Below, in pieces: positions 54,032 to 63,066 of a DNA stretch of 64,000 bases. Where the stretch lies: contig NZ_JAFFSU010000011.1 in assembly GCF_017948455.1 (NCBI RefSeq), forward strand, positions 124,001 through 188,000, written 5' to 3'. Position numbers and translations under genes: made by a program. Within the stretch, counting starts at the first letter, position 1, and the number at the start of each line of letters is the position of its first letter. A model generated the notes under the pieces. That model was not told the origin of the DNA, searched no databases, and was given only the letters and a program-made list of their open reading frames with translations. The stretch comes from Streptomyces sp. GESEQ-4. Lineage in GTDB: Bacteria > Actinomycetota > Actinomycetes > Streptomycetales > Streptomycetaceae.

Positions 54032-55912
54032 TCACTTGCCGAAGGCGAGCATCAGCTTCTCCTTGCTCTCGTCGTTGCCGCTCAGCCGGGTGCTCGCCAG
54101 GTAGAAACGCCCGTCGACCCAGTCGAACACGCTGGAGAAGAAGCCGTTTTCGATGTTCGCGGTGCCCGCCGGGTTCTGCAGCAGCTTCGCCGGGGTGTGG
54201 CTGCTGCCGGTGACCGGGATCGACACGACCTGGCCGCCCGCGTCGTACGACGGCTGGACGTACGCGATGAGCTTGCCGTCCTCGACCTTGATCGGCAGCA
54301 TCGGCTCCTCCACCGGGGACTTGACGCGCCACTTCTCCTTGCCGTTGGCGAGGTTGATCGCGACGATCTCGTTGGCGCTCGTGGTGGCGTCGGTCGGCAG
54401 GTAGAGCGTGTCGCCGTCGGCGGCCACACCGGTGCAGCCCAGCAGATCACGCTGGAGGATGGCCCAGCCGCACTTGGCGCCGATGTTGATGTCGACGCTG
54501 ACCTGCGAGCGGAACTTGCCGCCGGCGCCGAAGGTGGAGATGTTCCACGCCTTCTTGTCCTCGTTGGTGCTGTAGATGACCAACGGGTCCATGGAGTAGA
54601 CGCGCGCGACCTTCCAGCCCTTCTGGAACTTCCGGGTCCACTTGGCCTTGCCGGTCGCCGGGTCGAGCTCCTGCACCTCGTCGTGCTCATTGGTGCCGGT
54701 GGCATCGCAGGACGCCACGGCGATCAGCTTCTCGCCGCCCGCGAACGCGTCCGGGAAGCACTTGTCGCCGTACCTCGTCTTGTCCCACAGCTTGTCGCCG
54801 CTGTCGATGTCGTACGCCGTACCGGACTGCGAGCGGCCCACCATCAGCGTCTTGCCGGTGATGGACAACTCGACGTCGAGCGTGCTGTCGAACAACGCGC
54901 CGTCGCCGACCGTGCCCTTCCAGCCCTTCTCGCCGGTGTTGAGGTCGATCTGCTGGAGCTGGTTGCACTTGGCGCGGTCGCTGGAGCCGCTCATGTACGC
55001 CACGACGATCTTGTCGCCGGACGACTTCTCCGGCGTGACCGCGCAGATCTTCTCCGGGAAGGTGATCGGGTCCCAGGTCTCGCCGCCGTCGCCGACGTTG
55101 TAGGCGAAGACCTGCTTGTACGCCGCCTTCACCGCCGCCTTGTCGGTGATCCACAGGCCGGGCGCGTCGGCACCGCTGCCGGGCGCGTCCGGTGCCTCCT
55201 TGTACCAGAGCACCTTCGACTCGCCCGACTGGCGGCCCTCGTTGAGGTCTTCCGGGTCGGAGCCGCCGTCAGCGCCGCCGCCGTCACCGGAGCCGGTCGG
55301 GGACGGCGAGCCCTTCGGGTCGTCGCTCTGCTGGGCGACCGGCTTCTTGTCCTGGTCGTCGCTGCCCCTGGTCACCGCGAACACGGTGCCGCCGATGACG
55401 ACCAGCGCCGCGACCGCCGCGCCGATGACGAGAGCGGGCTTTCCCTTGAAGGGGTTGCGCGAGCCGGGGCCGGGCGCGCCCGGGTACTGCGGCGGCGGGT
55501 AGCCGTAACCCTGGGCGGGCTGCTGGCCGTAGGGCGCGGGCTGCGGTTGGCCGTACGGTCCCGGCTGCTGCGGCGGTTGGGCGTACGGACCGGAGCTGTA
55601 CGGCCCCGGCTGCTGGCCGTACGGGGCTGCCTGCCCCGGCTGCTGCGGATAGCCGTACCCCGGCTGCTGCGGGCTGCCGGGCGGCGGACCCTGCGGGGGC
55701 GGCGGTGCCTGGGGCGGGCCCTGGGGCGGAGGGGGCGTCTGAGGGGCACCCTGCGGCGGGGGCGGCGGCTGCGCAGCGTCACCCTGCTGCGGGGCCGGCG
55801 GGGTCTGCGGAGCGTCTCCCTGCTGCGGGGGCGGGGCCCCGAAGCCGCCCTGGCGTGGGTCCTGTGGTGCTCCGAAGCCACCCTGCGGCGGCTGGTTGGG
55901 CGGCTGACTCAT
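54032..55912 (-). CDS. membrane-anchored PQQ-type beta-propeller protein (copy 2)
   Basis: About 626 residues, same plan as the preceding protein: Pro/Gln-rich N-terminus (QGGFGAPQ repeats, PYGQQPGPYSSGPYAQPP), membrane helix VIGAAVAALVVIGGTVFAV, spacer of Asp/Gly/Ser, then propeller with LQQIDLNTGEKGWKGTVG and VQELDPATGKAKWTRKF. Start ATG 55912 after AGGGGGAA; the frame is open to 55945. Likely a tandem duplication that has diverged strongly. Confidence 0.87.
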   Translation of the reverse strand: MSQPPNQPPQGGFGAPQDPRQGGFGAPPPQQGDAPQTPPAPQQGDAAQPPPPPQGAPQTPPPPQGPPQAPPPPQGPPPGSPQQPGYGYPQQPGQAAPYGQQPGPYSSGPYAQPPQQPGPYGQPQPAPYGQQPAQGYGYPPPQYPGAPGPGSRNPFKGKPALVIGAAVAALVVIGGTVFAVTRGSDDQDKKPVAQQSDDPKGSPSPTGSGDGGGADGGSDPEDLNEGRQSGESKVLWYKEAPDAPGSGADAPGLWITDKAAVKAAYKQVFAYNVGDGGETWDPITFPEKICAVTPEKSSGDKIVVAYMSGSSDRAKCNQLQQIDLNTGEKGWKGTVGDGALFDSTLDVELSITGKTLMVGRSQSGTAYDIDSGDKLWDKTRYGDKCFPDAFAGGEKLIAVASCDATGTNEHDEVQELDPATGKAKWTRKFQKGWKVARVYSMDPLVIYSTNEDKKAWNISTFGAGGKFRSQVSVDINIGAKCGWAILQRDLLGCTGVAADGDTLYLPTDATTSANEIVAINLANGKEKWRVKSPVEEPMLPIKVEDGKLIAYVQPSYDAGGQVVSIPVTGSSHTPAKLLQNPAGTANIENGFFSSVFDWVDGRFYLASTRLSGNDESKEKLMLAFGK

Positions 55913-56146
55913 GAGCGGTTCCCCCTTCGACCGGTGTGGTGCCACGTTCTGTGCCGTCGCGTCTCGGCCACACCAGCCGTCTCTCAGACTTTTCTCAGAC
56001 GAGCCTTTCTATCACCCGCCGCCGACAGCGCACCGTCGCTCATCGGCCGCTGTTCCCAAGGGAGAACCGGCCCGTGACGCCCCCGTTATGACCCTTCACG
56101 CACCCTTCACGCACCAGCGCGCCGCCCGCACGCAGGGCACGAAGTG

Positions 56147-57949
56147 CTACGCGTCCTCGGCGAGTTCCAGCCAACGCAGTTCCAGTTCCTCGCGCTCACC
56201 GGCCAACTGGCGCAGCTCGGCGTCCAGTTCGGCGACTTTCGCGAAGTCCGTGGCGTTGTCGGCGATCCGGTCGTGCAGCTTGGTCTCCTTCTCGGAGATC
56301 TTGTCGAGCTGCCGCTCGATCTTCTGCAGTTCCTTCTTGGCGGCGCGCTGGTCGGCGGAGCTCGGTCCGGCGGCGGCCTTCACCGCGACGGGCGCCGAAG
56401 CGGCCACCGCCTCCTCCATGCGCCGGCGCCGCTCCAGGTACTCGTCGATGCCGCGCGGCAGCATCCGCAGGGAGGCGTCGCCGAGGAGAGCGAAGACCCG
56501 GTCCGTCGTCCGCTCGATGAAGAACCGGTCGTGGGAGATGACGATCATCGAGCCGGGCCAGCTGTCGAGGACGTCCTCGAGCTGGGTGAGGGTCTCGATG
56601 TCGAGGTCGTTGGTGGGCTCGTCGAGGAAGAGGACGTTGGGCTCGTCCATGAGGAGCCGGAGGATCTGGAGCCTGCGCCGCTCACCACCGGACAGATCAC
56701 CGACCGGCGTCCACTGCTTCTCCTTGTTGAAGCCGAACGTCTCGCACAGCTGCCCGGCGGTCATCTCACGCCCCTTGCCGAGATCGACGCGCTCCCGCAC
56801 CCGCTGCACGGCCTCCAGCACCCGCAGATTGGGATCGAGTTCGCCGACCTCCTGCGAGAGATAGGCGAGCTTGACGGTCTTCCCTACGGCGACCCGCCCG
56901 CCGGCCGGCTGCGTCTCGCCCTCGGTCCGCGCCGCCTCGGCCATGGCGCGCAGCAGGGAGGTCTTGCCGGCGCCGTTGACGCCGACGAGGCCGATGCGGT
57001 CGCCGGGCCCGAGCTGCCACGTCAGATGCTTGAGCAGCACCTTCGGCCCGGCCTGGACGGTCACGTCCTTCAGATCGAAGACCGTCTTGCCGAGCCGCGA
57101 GGACGCGAACTTCATCAGCTCGCTGCTGTCCCGGGGCGGCGGTACGTCAGCGATCAGCTCGTTGGCGGCCTCGACGCGGAAGCGGGGCTTCGACGTACGG
57201 GCGGGGGCGCCGCGCCGCAGCCAGGCCAGCTCCTTGCGGACCAGGTTCTGCCGCTTGGTCTCCTCGGTGGCGGCGATCCTCTCGCGTTCGGCGCGCGCGA
57301 AGACGTAGTCCGTGTAGCCGCCCTCGTACTCGTAGACCGAGCCCTTCTGCACGTCCCACATGCGCGTGCAGACCTGGTCCAGGAACCAGCGGTCGTGCGT
57401 GACGCAGACGAGCGCCGAGCGGCGCTCACGGAGGTGGTTCGCGAGCCAGGAGATGCCCTCGACGTCGAGATGGTTGGTCGGCTCGTCGAGCACGATCAGG
57501 TCCTGCTCGTCGATGAGCAGCTTGGCGAGCGCGATACGGCGGCGCTCACCGCCGGAGAGAGGCCCGATGACGGTGTCCAGCCCCTGCGGGAACCCGGGCA
57601 GGTCCAGCCCCCCGAACAGCCCGGTCAGCACATCCCTGATCTTGGCGTTGCCCGCCCACTCGTGGTCGGCCAGATCCCGGATGACCTCATGCCGGACGGT
57701 GGCGGCCGGGTCGAGCGAGTCATGCTGGGTCAGCACACCCAGCCGCAGCCCGCCGGAGTGCGTGACCCGTCCGGTGTCGGCCTGCTCCAGCTTGGCCAGC
57801 ATCCGGATGAGGGTCGTCTTGCCGTCGCCATTACGGCCCACGATGCCGATGCGGTCCCCCTCGGAGACGCCGAGGGAGATCCCGTCGAGCAGGGCACGGG
57901 TGCCGTACACCTTGCTGACGTTCTCGACATTGACCAGATTGACGGCCAT
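56147..57949 (-). CDS. ABC-F ATPase, Uup/EttA type
   Basis: Cytosolic 600-residue protein with two ABC domains and no membrane part. Walker A motifs VGRNGDGKTTLIRML and VGVNGAGKTSLLRAM; signatures SGGERRRIALAKLLI and LSGGERRRLQILRLLM; Walker B LIVLDEPTNHLDVEGI and FLDEPTNDLDIETLTQ. A coiled-coil C-terminus (KVAELDAELRQLAGEREELE) fits Uup. Members act on the ribosome or in DNA transactions; antibiotic resistance proteins of this family exist too, but context is housekeeping. ATG at 57949 follows AGGAGAG. Confidence 0.95.
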   Translation of the reverse strand: MAVNLVNVENVSKVYGTRALLDGISLGVSEGDRIGIVGRNGDGKTTLIRMLAKLEQADTGRVTHSGGLRLGVLTQHDSLDPAATVRHEVIRDLADHEWAGNAKIRDVLTGLFGGLDLPGFPQGLDTVIGPLSGGERRRIALAKLLIDEQDLIVLDEPTNHLDVEGISWLANHLRERRSALVCVTHDRWFLDQVCTRMWDVQKGSVYEYEGGYTDYVFARAERERIAATEETKRQNLVRKELAWLRRGAPARTSKPRFRVEAANELIADVPPPRDSSELMKFASSRLGKTVFDLKDVTVQAGPKVLLKHLTWQLGPGDRIGLVGVNGAGKTSLLRAMAEAARTEGETQPAGGRVAVGKTVKLAYLSQEVGELDPNLRVLEAVQRVRERVDLGKGREMTAGQLCETFGFNKEKQWTPVGDLSGGERRRLQILRLLMDEPNVLFLDEPTNDLDIETLTQLEDVLDSWPGSMIVISHDRFFIERTTDRVFALLGDASLRMLPRGIDEYLERRRRMEEAVAASAPVAVKAAAGPSSADQRAAKKELQKIERQLDKISEKETKLHDRIADNATDFAKVAELDAELRQLAGEREELELRWLELAEDA

Positions 57950-58202
57950 TACTCTCCTGACACGGGGGTCGATCGACCCTCCAGGGTAGTCCGCGGGGTG
58001 GGGCGGGGTCGGTCCGGCGGGGGTTCCCGGGCGGCCCTGTCCGCTGGACCACCGGTCGGCTTGGCCGAAACGCGGAGGCTGGGCCCTTCCTGACTCGGGC
58101 TGTCGGGGGATGCCGTACGACGCTACGCATCGCCCAACTCCGATGAGTTGAGCTTCGTTGCTGTCCGGGACCGGTTCTCCGTGGACCGGCCACTCCTGTC
58201 TA

Positions 58203-58231
58203 TTGACATGTACACAAGCCTTCCCTATGGT
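58203..58231 (+). promoter_or_regulatory. near-consensus sigma-70-type promoter
   Basis: TTGACA (58203-58208), 17 bases, TATGGT (58226-58231), 62 bases before the start of the alginate-lyase-like gene. The -35 is perfect, the best promoter match I saw. It occupies the 343-base ABC-F/lyase gap, which otherwise shows no gene. Confidence 0.7.
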
Positions 58232-58292
58232 CCAGGCCAATCGTTCTTCATTCGGAACTGCGTTCTCATTCGTGAACGGAAGAGGTCATCGG

Positions 58293-59483
58293 ATGACACG
58301 AACCAGAACCGCCCTGCTGAGTGTTCTCGCCCTACTGGCCGGCCTGCTGAGCGTTCAGCTCACCGGCCCTGCCCCACGGGCAACGGCCGCACCGACAGCC
58401 TTCACTCACCCCGGCGTGCTCGTGAGCCGGGCCCAACTCGACTACGCCCGGTCAAAGGTGCAGGCCGGCCAACAGCCATGGAAGGCCGCGTACGACAACA
58501 TGATGGCCAGCTCCTACGCTTCACTGTCGCGTACCGCCAAGCCGCGGGCCGTCGTGGAGTGCGGATCGTCGTCCAACCCCAACCGCGGCTGCACCGACGA
58601 GCGGCAGGACGCCATCGCGGCCTACACGCAAGCGCTCGCCTGGTACTTCACCAGGGACGCCCGGTACGCCAAGAAGTCGATCGAGATCATGGACGCCTGG
58701 TCCGCGACCATCACCGATCACACCAACAGCAACGCCCCGCTGCAGACCGGCTGGGCCGGATCGACCTGGCCGCGCGCCGCCGAGATCATCAAGTACACCT
58801 ACGACGGCGGCTGGCCGGGCGCGGGCCGCTTCGCGACCATGCTTCGCACCGTCTACCTGCCCGAGGTGATCAACGGCGCAGCGACCAAGAACGGCAACTG
58901 GGAACTGGTCATGACCGAGGCGGCGATCGGTATCTCGGTCTTCATCGAGGACCGCACCAGCTACGACAAGGCGGTCAGCACCTACCTCGCCCGGGTTCCC
59001 GCGTACATCTACCTGACCAGTGACGGCGCCCTGCCGAAGCCGCCGGCAGGCAGCAGCATCGACACCAGCGCCGAGATCATCAAGTACTGGCAGGGCCAGA
59101 GCACCTTCACCAACGGCCTCTCCCAGGAGACCTGCCGGGACTTCGGGCACACCGGCTGGGGCATCGCCTCCATAGCCGACATCGCGGAGACCAGCCGCAT
59201 CCAGGGCCAGGACCTCTATCCGAGGATCCAGGACCGGCTGCGCCACGCGCTGGGCTTCCACACCTCCTACGAGAACGGCACCGCCGTACCTTCCTGGTTG
59301 TGCGGCGGCTCGGTCAACAAGGGCCTCGACCAGGTCACGGAGGTCGGGTTCAACGCCCTCCAGAACCGCCTCGGGATCAGCATGTCCAACACCCAGAAGT
59401 ACACCGAGGAACACCGGCCCTCCGGCACGGACAACTACTTCAACGCATGGACGACCCTCACGCACGCCAACAATCCCAGCTGA
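58293..59483 (+). CDS. secreted alginate-lyase-like polysaccharide lyase
   Basis: 396 residues with a Sec signal (LLSVLALLAGLLSVQLTGPA). The chain begins FTHPGVLVSRAQLDYARSKV, and has an (alpha/alpha) toroid pattern: NRGCTDERQDAIAAYTQALA, YKKSIEIMDAWSATI-like helix, NNGNWELVM-like NGNWELVMTEAAIGI, and CRDFGHTGWGIASI. The pattern is of alginate lyase (PL5/PF05426-like) proteins; a His in GHTGW is the likely catalytic residue. It would cleave uronate-rich polysaccharides. ATG 58293 follows GGAAGAGG. Confidence 0.85.
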   Translation: MTRTRTALLSVLALLAGLLSVQLTGPAPRATAAPTAFTHPGVLVSRAQLDYARSKVQAGQQPWKAAYDNMMASSYASLSRTAKPRAVVECGSSSNPNRGCTDERQDAIAAYTQALAWYFTRDARYAKKSIEIMDAWSATITDHTNSNAPLQTGWAGSTWPRAAEIIKYTYDGGWPGAGRFATMLRTVYLPEVINGAATKNGNWELVMTEAAIGISVFIEDRTSYDKAVSTYLARVPAYIYLTSDGALPKPPAGSSIDTSAEIIKYWQGQSTFTNGLSQETCRDFGHTGWGIASIADIAETSRIQGQDLYPRIQDRLRHALGFHTSYENGTAVPSWLCGGSVNKGLDQVTEVGFNALQNRLGISMSNTQKYTEEHRPSGTDNYFNAWTTLTHANNPS

Positions 59484-59771
59484 GGACCACCGCCGACCCG
59501 GCTGATAGGCGTGCGCGCCGGCGGTTCCACGGAACGTCGGACGCTGGTCGACCGAGCGGCGAAAGCCCCGTATGGATCCGTGGGACCCGGACCGCTCGAT
59601 CTCCGGGCGACGCGAAAGCTCCCACCGAGCGCCGTTACCCGCCCTGTGCCGCACGCAGGGCACACCCGGCGACCCGATCCTGGGCCACGGGAGGGCGCTG
59701 TGACACGGTCGACGCCCGACGCACCTGAGCGCCCGCAGCACCGACCGGACGGCTTGCCTCGCCCGTCCGTT

Positions 59772-59807
59772 GACAGTTGGCCTGCACACCGACGCAGGCC
59801 AACTGTC
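59772..59807. terminator. bidirectional terminator between lyase and amidase genes
   Basis: Perfect 14-base-pair stem (GACAGTTGGCCTGC / GCAGGCCAACTGTC) with an eight-base loop, in the 335-base convergent gap 59484-59818. The rest of the gap shows no gene. Confidence 0.75.
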
Positions 59808-59818
59808 GGCGGGAAAGG

Positions 59819-60931
59819 TCAGGAGCGCGTGTCGGCAACCGCCGTGCGGACCTCGTCCAGGAGGTCGTACATCGTCTGGCCGGGGCAGTCGGTCTGGAGC
59901 CAGTCGCGGTGGCCGCTGATCGTGTTGACGTCCTTCGTCACGCCGTTGACGGGGTTGACGAAGGTGACCTGGGCCTGGGGGTCGAGGCCCTTGAAGCGGG
60001 TGATCACCTTGATGAGGCGGGTCAGGGAGGCCTTGGCGGCGTCCGTGGGCGGCTGGCCGGTCAGGTTGCCGAGGAGGGCTATGCCGAGGTTGCCGGAGTT
60101 GAAGCCGGCGGTGTGGAAGGCGGTGACGAGGTTGCCCTCCGGGTCGAAGGCGGGGATGCCGTCGTCGCCGGAGTAGCGGCCCTCGTAGACGGCGCCGGCC
60201 TCGTCGATGAGGAAGTGGTAGCCGATGTCGCCCCAGTCGTTGGTGATCGCGTGGAACTCGTAGATGCCGCGCACGGTCGCCGCCGGGTCGGGGTCGGCGT
60301 TCGGGGTGTCGGTGTGGTGGACGGTGATCGTCTGCAACGGGTAGTACGTCTCGGGCGAGTTGACCTTCCCGTCCTTGTACCGCTTCGACTCGTCGGCGCC
60401 CCACGCCGGCCGCGACAGGTACTGCACCCCACGCACCCGGGTCGGCTCGGTCGGCACCCGGAAGGTCTTGCCGGCCCCGCCCGTCGTGTCGATCGCCAGC
60501 GAGCGCACCCCGCTCGCCCCCTGCGGCGCCTTCAGCTCGTACGCGGTGGCGTCCCCCGCCGCCACCAGCGCCGTGCCGCCGTTCTCGACGGTCGCGCAAC
60601 CGCCGCCCAGCTCCTGCCACTTGCCGTCCGCGAACCGGATCCCGGCACCGGCCTCCGCGCCGGTCCAGCGGACACCGACGTACGAGATGGCGAAGGGGGC
60701 GGTGGTCGCGGCGGTGCCGGTGGCGGCCTCGGTGCGGGTGGCCGGGAACTTCTGGGGCTCGGTGCCCGGAGTGCCGGATGAGGCGTCCGACGTACCGGAG
60801 TCCGAGTCGCCGGCCGCGAAGACGACCGGGGTCAGAGCGGCTCCCGCGGCTACCGCACCGCCGGCGGCGATCATGCCGCGCCGGGAGAGGGAGCGCTTCC
60901 TGCGGTGGTCGGGTGTGGGGGACGCAGACAC
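59819..60931 (-). CDS. Tat-exported PGRP-type N-acetylmuramoyl-L-alanine amidase
   Basis: 370 residues. N-terminus with Arg-Arg (SLSRRGMIAAGGAVAAGAAL) is a Tat signal. The C-terminal 200 residues are an amidase_2/PGRP domain: SRPAWGADESKRY, ITVHHTDTPNADPDP, YEFHAITNDWGDIGYHFLID, IALLGNLTGQPPT, and SGHRDWLQTDCPG, supplying the zinc His, His, Cys. It cleaves the lactyl-peptide bond in peptidoglycan. An intervening region with low complexity precedes it. Convergent to the lyase. Confidence 0.92.
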   Translation of the reverse strand: MSASPTPDHRRKRSLSRRGMIAAGGAVAAGAALTPVVFAAGDSDSGTSDASSGTPGTEPQKFPATRTEAATGTAATTAPFAISYVGVRWTGAEAGAGIRFADGKWQELGGGCATVENGGTALVAAGDATAYELKAPQGASGVRSLAIDTTGGAGKTFRVPTEPTRVRGVQYLSRPAWGADESKRYKDGKVNSPETYYPLQTITVHHTDTPNADPDPAATVRGIYEFHAITNDWGDIGYHFLIDEAGAVYEGRYSGDDGIPAFDPEGNLVTAFHTAGFNSGNLGIALLGNLTGQPPTDAAKASLTRLIKVITRFKGLDPQAQVTFVNPVNGVTKDVNTISGHRDWLQTDCPGQTMYDLLDEVRTAVADTRS

Positions 60932-61158
60932 AGGTGTGCCTCCAGGATCAGTTCAGTTCACTTGGGGGGACACCGCCGCGCGCACTCTGTGGTGTGACAC
61001 GGCGAGTGCTTGAAGTTCAAACGACCCTACGCGTCACGCCCGCCCCACCCGCACCAACTCAGGCCAAGGAACGGTGAATTCACTGTGCCTGTCCGACAAA
61101 TGGGGCGCGCGGGGAGGGCTCTGGGGTTTCAGATCCGCCGGGAGGTTCAGAGCGAGCT

Positions 61159-62052
61159 TCAGAGCACCGTGGCGCCCGGCGCCGGACCCGACGCCTGCCG
61201 TACCGAGCGGCATGTGCCGGACGCGAGCAGCGCCTCCGCGACCTTCGACGCCGACTCCCGGTCCCGCGCGAGGAACGCCGTCGTCGGACCCGAACCCGAG
61301 ACCAGCGCCGTCAGCGCACCGGCGGCGCGGCCCGCGGCGAGGGTGTCGGCCAGCTCCGGGAAGAGCGAAAGCGCGGCGGGCTGAAGGTCGTTGGAGACGG
61401 CGGCGGCCAGCGCGTCGGGGTCGCCCTTCGCGAGCGCGCCGAGGAGTTCCTGGGAGGCGACGGGCTCGGGGATGTCCAGGCCTTCGGCGAGCCGGTCGAA
61501 CTCACGGAACACGGCCGGCGTCGACAGCCCGCGCTCCGCCATCGCGAACACCCAGTGGAAGGTGCCGCCGACCTCGAGCGCCGTCAGCTTCTCCCCGCGC
61601 CCGGTACCGAGCGCCGCCCCTCCGACCAGACTGAACGGCACATCGCTGCCCAACTCGGCGCAGATGCCGAGCAGTTCGTCACGGGAGGCGTTGGTTCCCC
61701 ACAGTGCGTCACACGCGAGCAGCGCACCCGCGCCGTCCGCACTCCCGCCCGCCATACCGCCGGCCACGGGGATGTCCTTGACGATGTGGAGATGGACGTT
61801 CGGGGTACGGCCGTACCGCGCGGCCAGCGCTTCCGCCGCGCGCGCCGCCAAGTTCGTACGGTCCAGGGGGACTTGACCGGCGTCCGGGCCCTCGCAGGTG
61901 ACGCGGAGTCCGTCGGCCGGCGTGACGGTGATCTCGTCGTGGAGGCCGACCGCGAGGAACACATTGGCCAGATCGTGGAACCCGTCGGGCCGGGCGGCGC
62001 CCACGGCCAGCTGGACATTGACCTTGGCGGGAACGCGAACGGTGACGCTCAC
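61159..62052 (-). CDS. ispE: 4-diphosphocytidyl-2-C-methyl-D-erythritol kinase
   Basis: GHMP kinase of the MEP isoprenoid pathway. 297 residues. Substrate site VRVPAKVNVQLAVGAARPDG, ATP loop PVAGGMAGGSADGAGALLAC, and TALVSGSGPTTAFLA. GTG at 62052 overlaps the rsmA stop (GTGA), so it is co-translated with it. Confidence 0.97.
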   Translation of the reverse strand: MSVTVRVPAKVNVQLAVGAARPDGFHDLANVFLAVGLHDEITVTPADGLRVTCEGPDAGQVPLDRTNLAARAAEALAARYGRTPNVHLHIVKDIPVAGGMAGGSADGAGALLACDALWGTNASRDELLGICAELGSDVPFSLVGGAALGTGRGEKLTALEVGGTFHWVFAMAERGLSTPAVFREFDRLAEGLDIPEPVASQELLGALAKGDPDALAAAVSNDLQPAALSLFPELADTLAAGRAAGALTALVSGSGPTTAFLARDRESASKVAEALLASGTCRSVRQASGPAPGATVL

Positions 62053-62945
62053 TGCTGACCGGGCTCCTTGTTGTCGGCGGCGCTCTTGCCGTTCTCGGCG
62101 ATACGGGCGAACTCCTCGACGGTCAACGACTCGCCGCGCGCCTGCGGTGAGACACCGGCGGCTACGAGGGCGGCCTCCGCGGCGGCGGCCGACCCGGCCC
62201 ACCCGGCGAGCGCGGCGCGCAGCGTCTTGCGGCGCTGGGCGAAGGCCGCATCGACGACGGCGAACACCTCGCGCCTGGTGGCCGTCGTCTTGATCGGCTC
62301 GACGCGCCGGGTCAGGGACACGAGCCCGCTGTCCACGTTGGGCGCCGGCCAGAAGACGTTGCGCCCGATGGCACCGGCCCGCTTGACCTCGGCGTACCAG
62401 TTGGCCTTCACGGACGGGACGCCGTACACCTTCGAGCCGGGCGGGGCGGCCAGCCGGTCGGCGACCTCCGACTGCACCATCACCAGCGTGCGCTCGATGC
62501 CGGGGAAGGTCTCGAGCATGTGCAGCAGCACGGGCACGGCCACGTTGTACGGCAGATTCGCCACCAGCGCGGTCGGCGCGGGACCCGGCAGCTCGGTCAC
62601 GTGCATGGCGTCGGAGTGCACGAGCGCGAACCGCTCGGCCCGCTCCGGCATCCGGGCGGCGACGGTGGCGGGCAGCGCGCCGGCGAGTACGTCGTCGATC
62701 TCTACGGCGATGACCCGGTCGGCTGCCTCCAGCAGCGCGAGGGTGAGGGAGCCGAGCCCCGGGCCCACCTCGACGACCACGTCATCGGGCCGTACGCCTG
62801 CGGTACGGACGATACGGCGGACCGTGTTCGCGTCGATCACGAAGTTCTGGCCGCGCTGCTTGGTCGGACGCACACCGAGGGCTGCCGCCAGCTCGCGAAT
62901 GTCGGCGGGGCCCAGGAGGGCGTCGGGGGGAGGGCTGCTGCTCAC
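62049..62945 (-). CDS. rsmA: 16S rRNA dimethyladenosine transferase
   Basis: KsgA: dimethylates A1518 and A1519 in 16S rRNA. 298 residues. QRGQNFVIDANTVRRIV, SAM site VVEVGPGLGSLTLALLE, target-adenine motif NLPYNVAVPVLLHML, and the C-terminal DAAFAQRRKTLRAAL. GTG 62945 (VSSSPPPDALLG); a longer open frame to 63122 lies in intergenic repeat sequence and was rejected. Confidence 0.97.
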   Translation of the reverse strand: MSSSPPPDALLGPADIRELAAALGVRPTKQRGQNFVIDANTVRRIVRTAGVRPDDVVVEVGPGLGSLTLALLEAADRVIAVEIDDVLAGALPATVAARMPERAERFALVHSDAMHVTELPGPAPTALVANLPYNVAVPVLLHMLETFPGIERTLVMVQSEVADRLAAPPGSKVYGVPSVKANWYAEVKRAGAIGRNVFWPAPNVDSGLVSLTRRVEPIKTTATRREVFAVVDAAFAQRRKTLRAALAGWAGSAAAAEAALVAAGVSPQARGESLTVEEFARIAENGKSAADNKEPGQQ

Positions 62946-63010
62946 GGCCCCAAGAGTACGGGGCGCTGGCTGCGGGCATTGGGGGCGCTCTGGGGGTGCA
63001 CAGCCTGCGG

Positions 63011-63056
63011 GCCGGTGGGGGCTGGTCGCGCAGTTCCCCGCGCCCCTTCGGGGCGC
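63011..63056. repeat. GC-rich intergenic repeat with hairpin, second copy
   Basis: Contains GGGGCTGGTCGCGCAGTT followed by the 21 bases also found at 44051-44071; the 17-base GCGCCCC-ttc-GGGGCGC hairpin is 63040-63056, just downstream of the rpfB stop and a likely terminator for it. Confidence 0.75.
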
Positions 63057-63066
63057 GATCCACCGC

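Noticed and set aside
58158..58292. 45-residue N-terminal extension of the lyase
   Set aside because: It would overlap the near-consensus promoter; ATG 58293 has a good ribosome site and starts a proper signal peptide.
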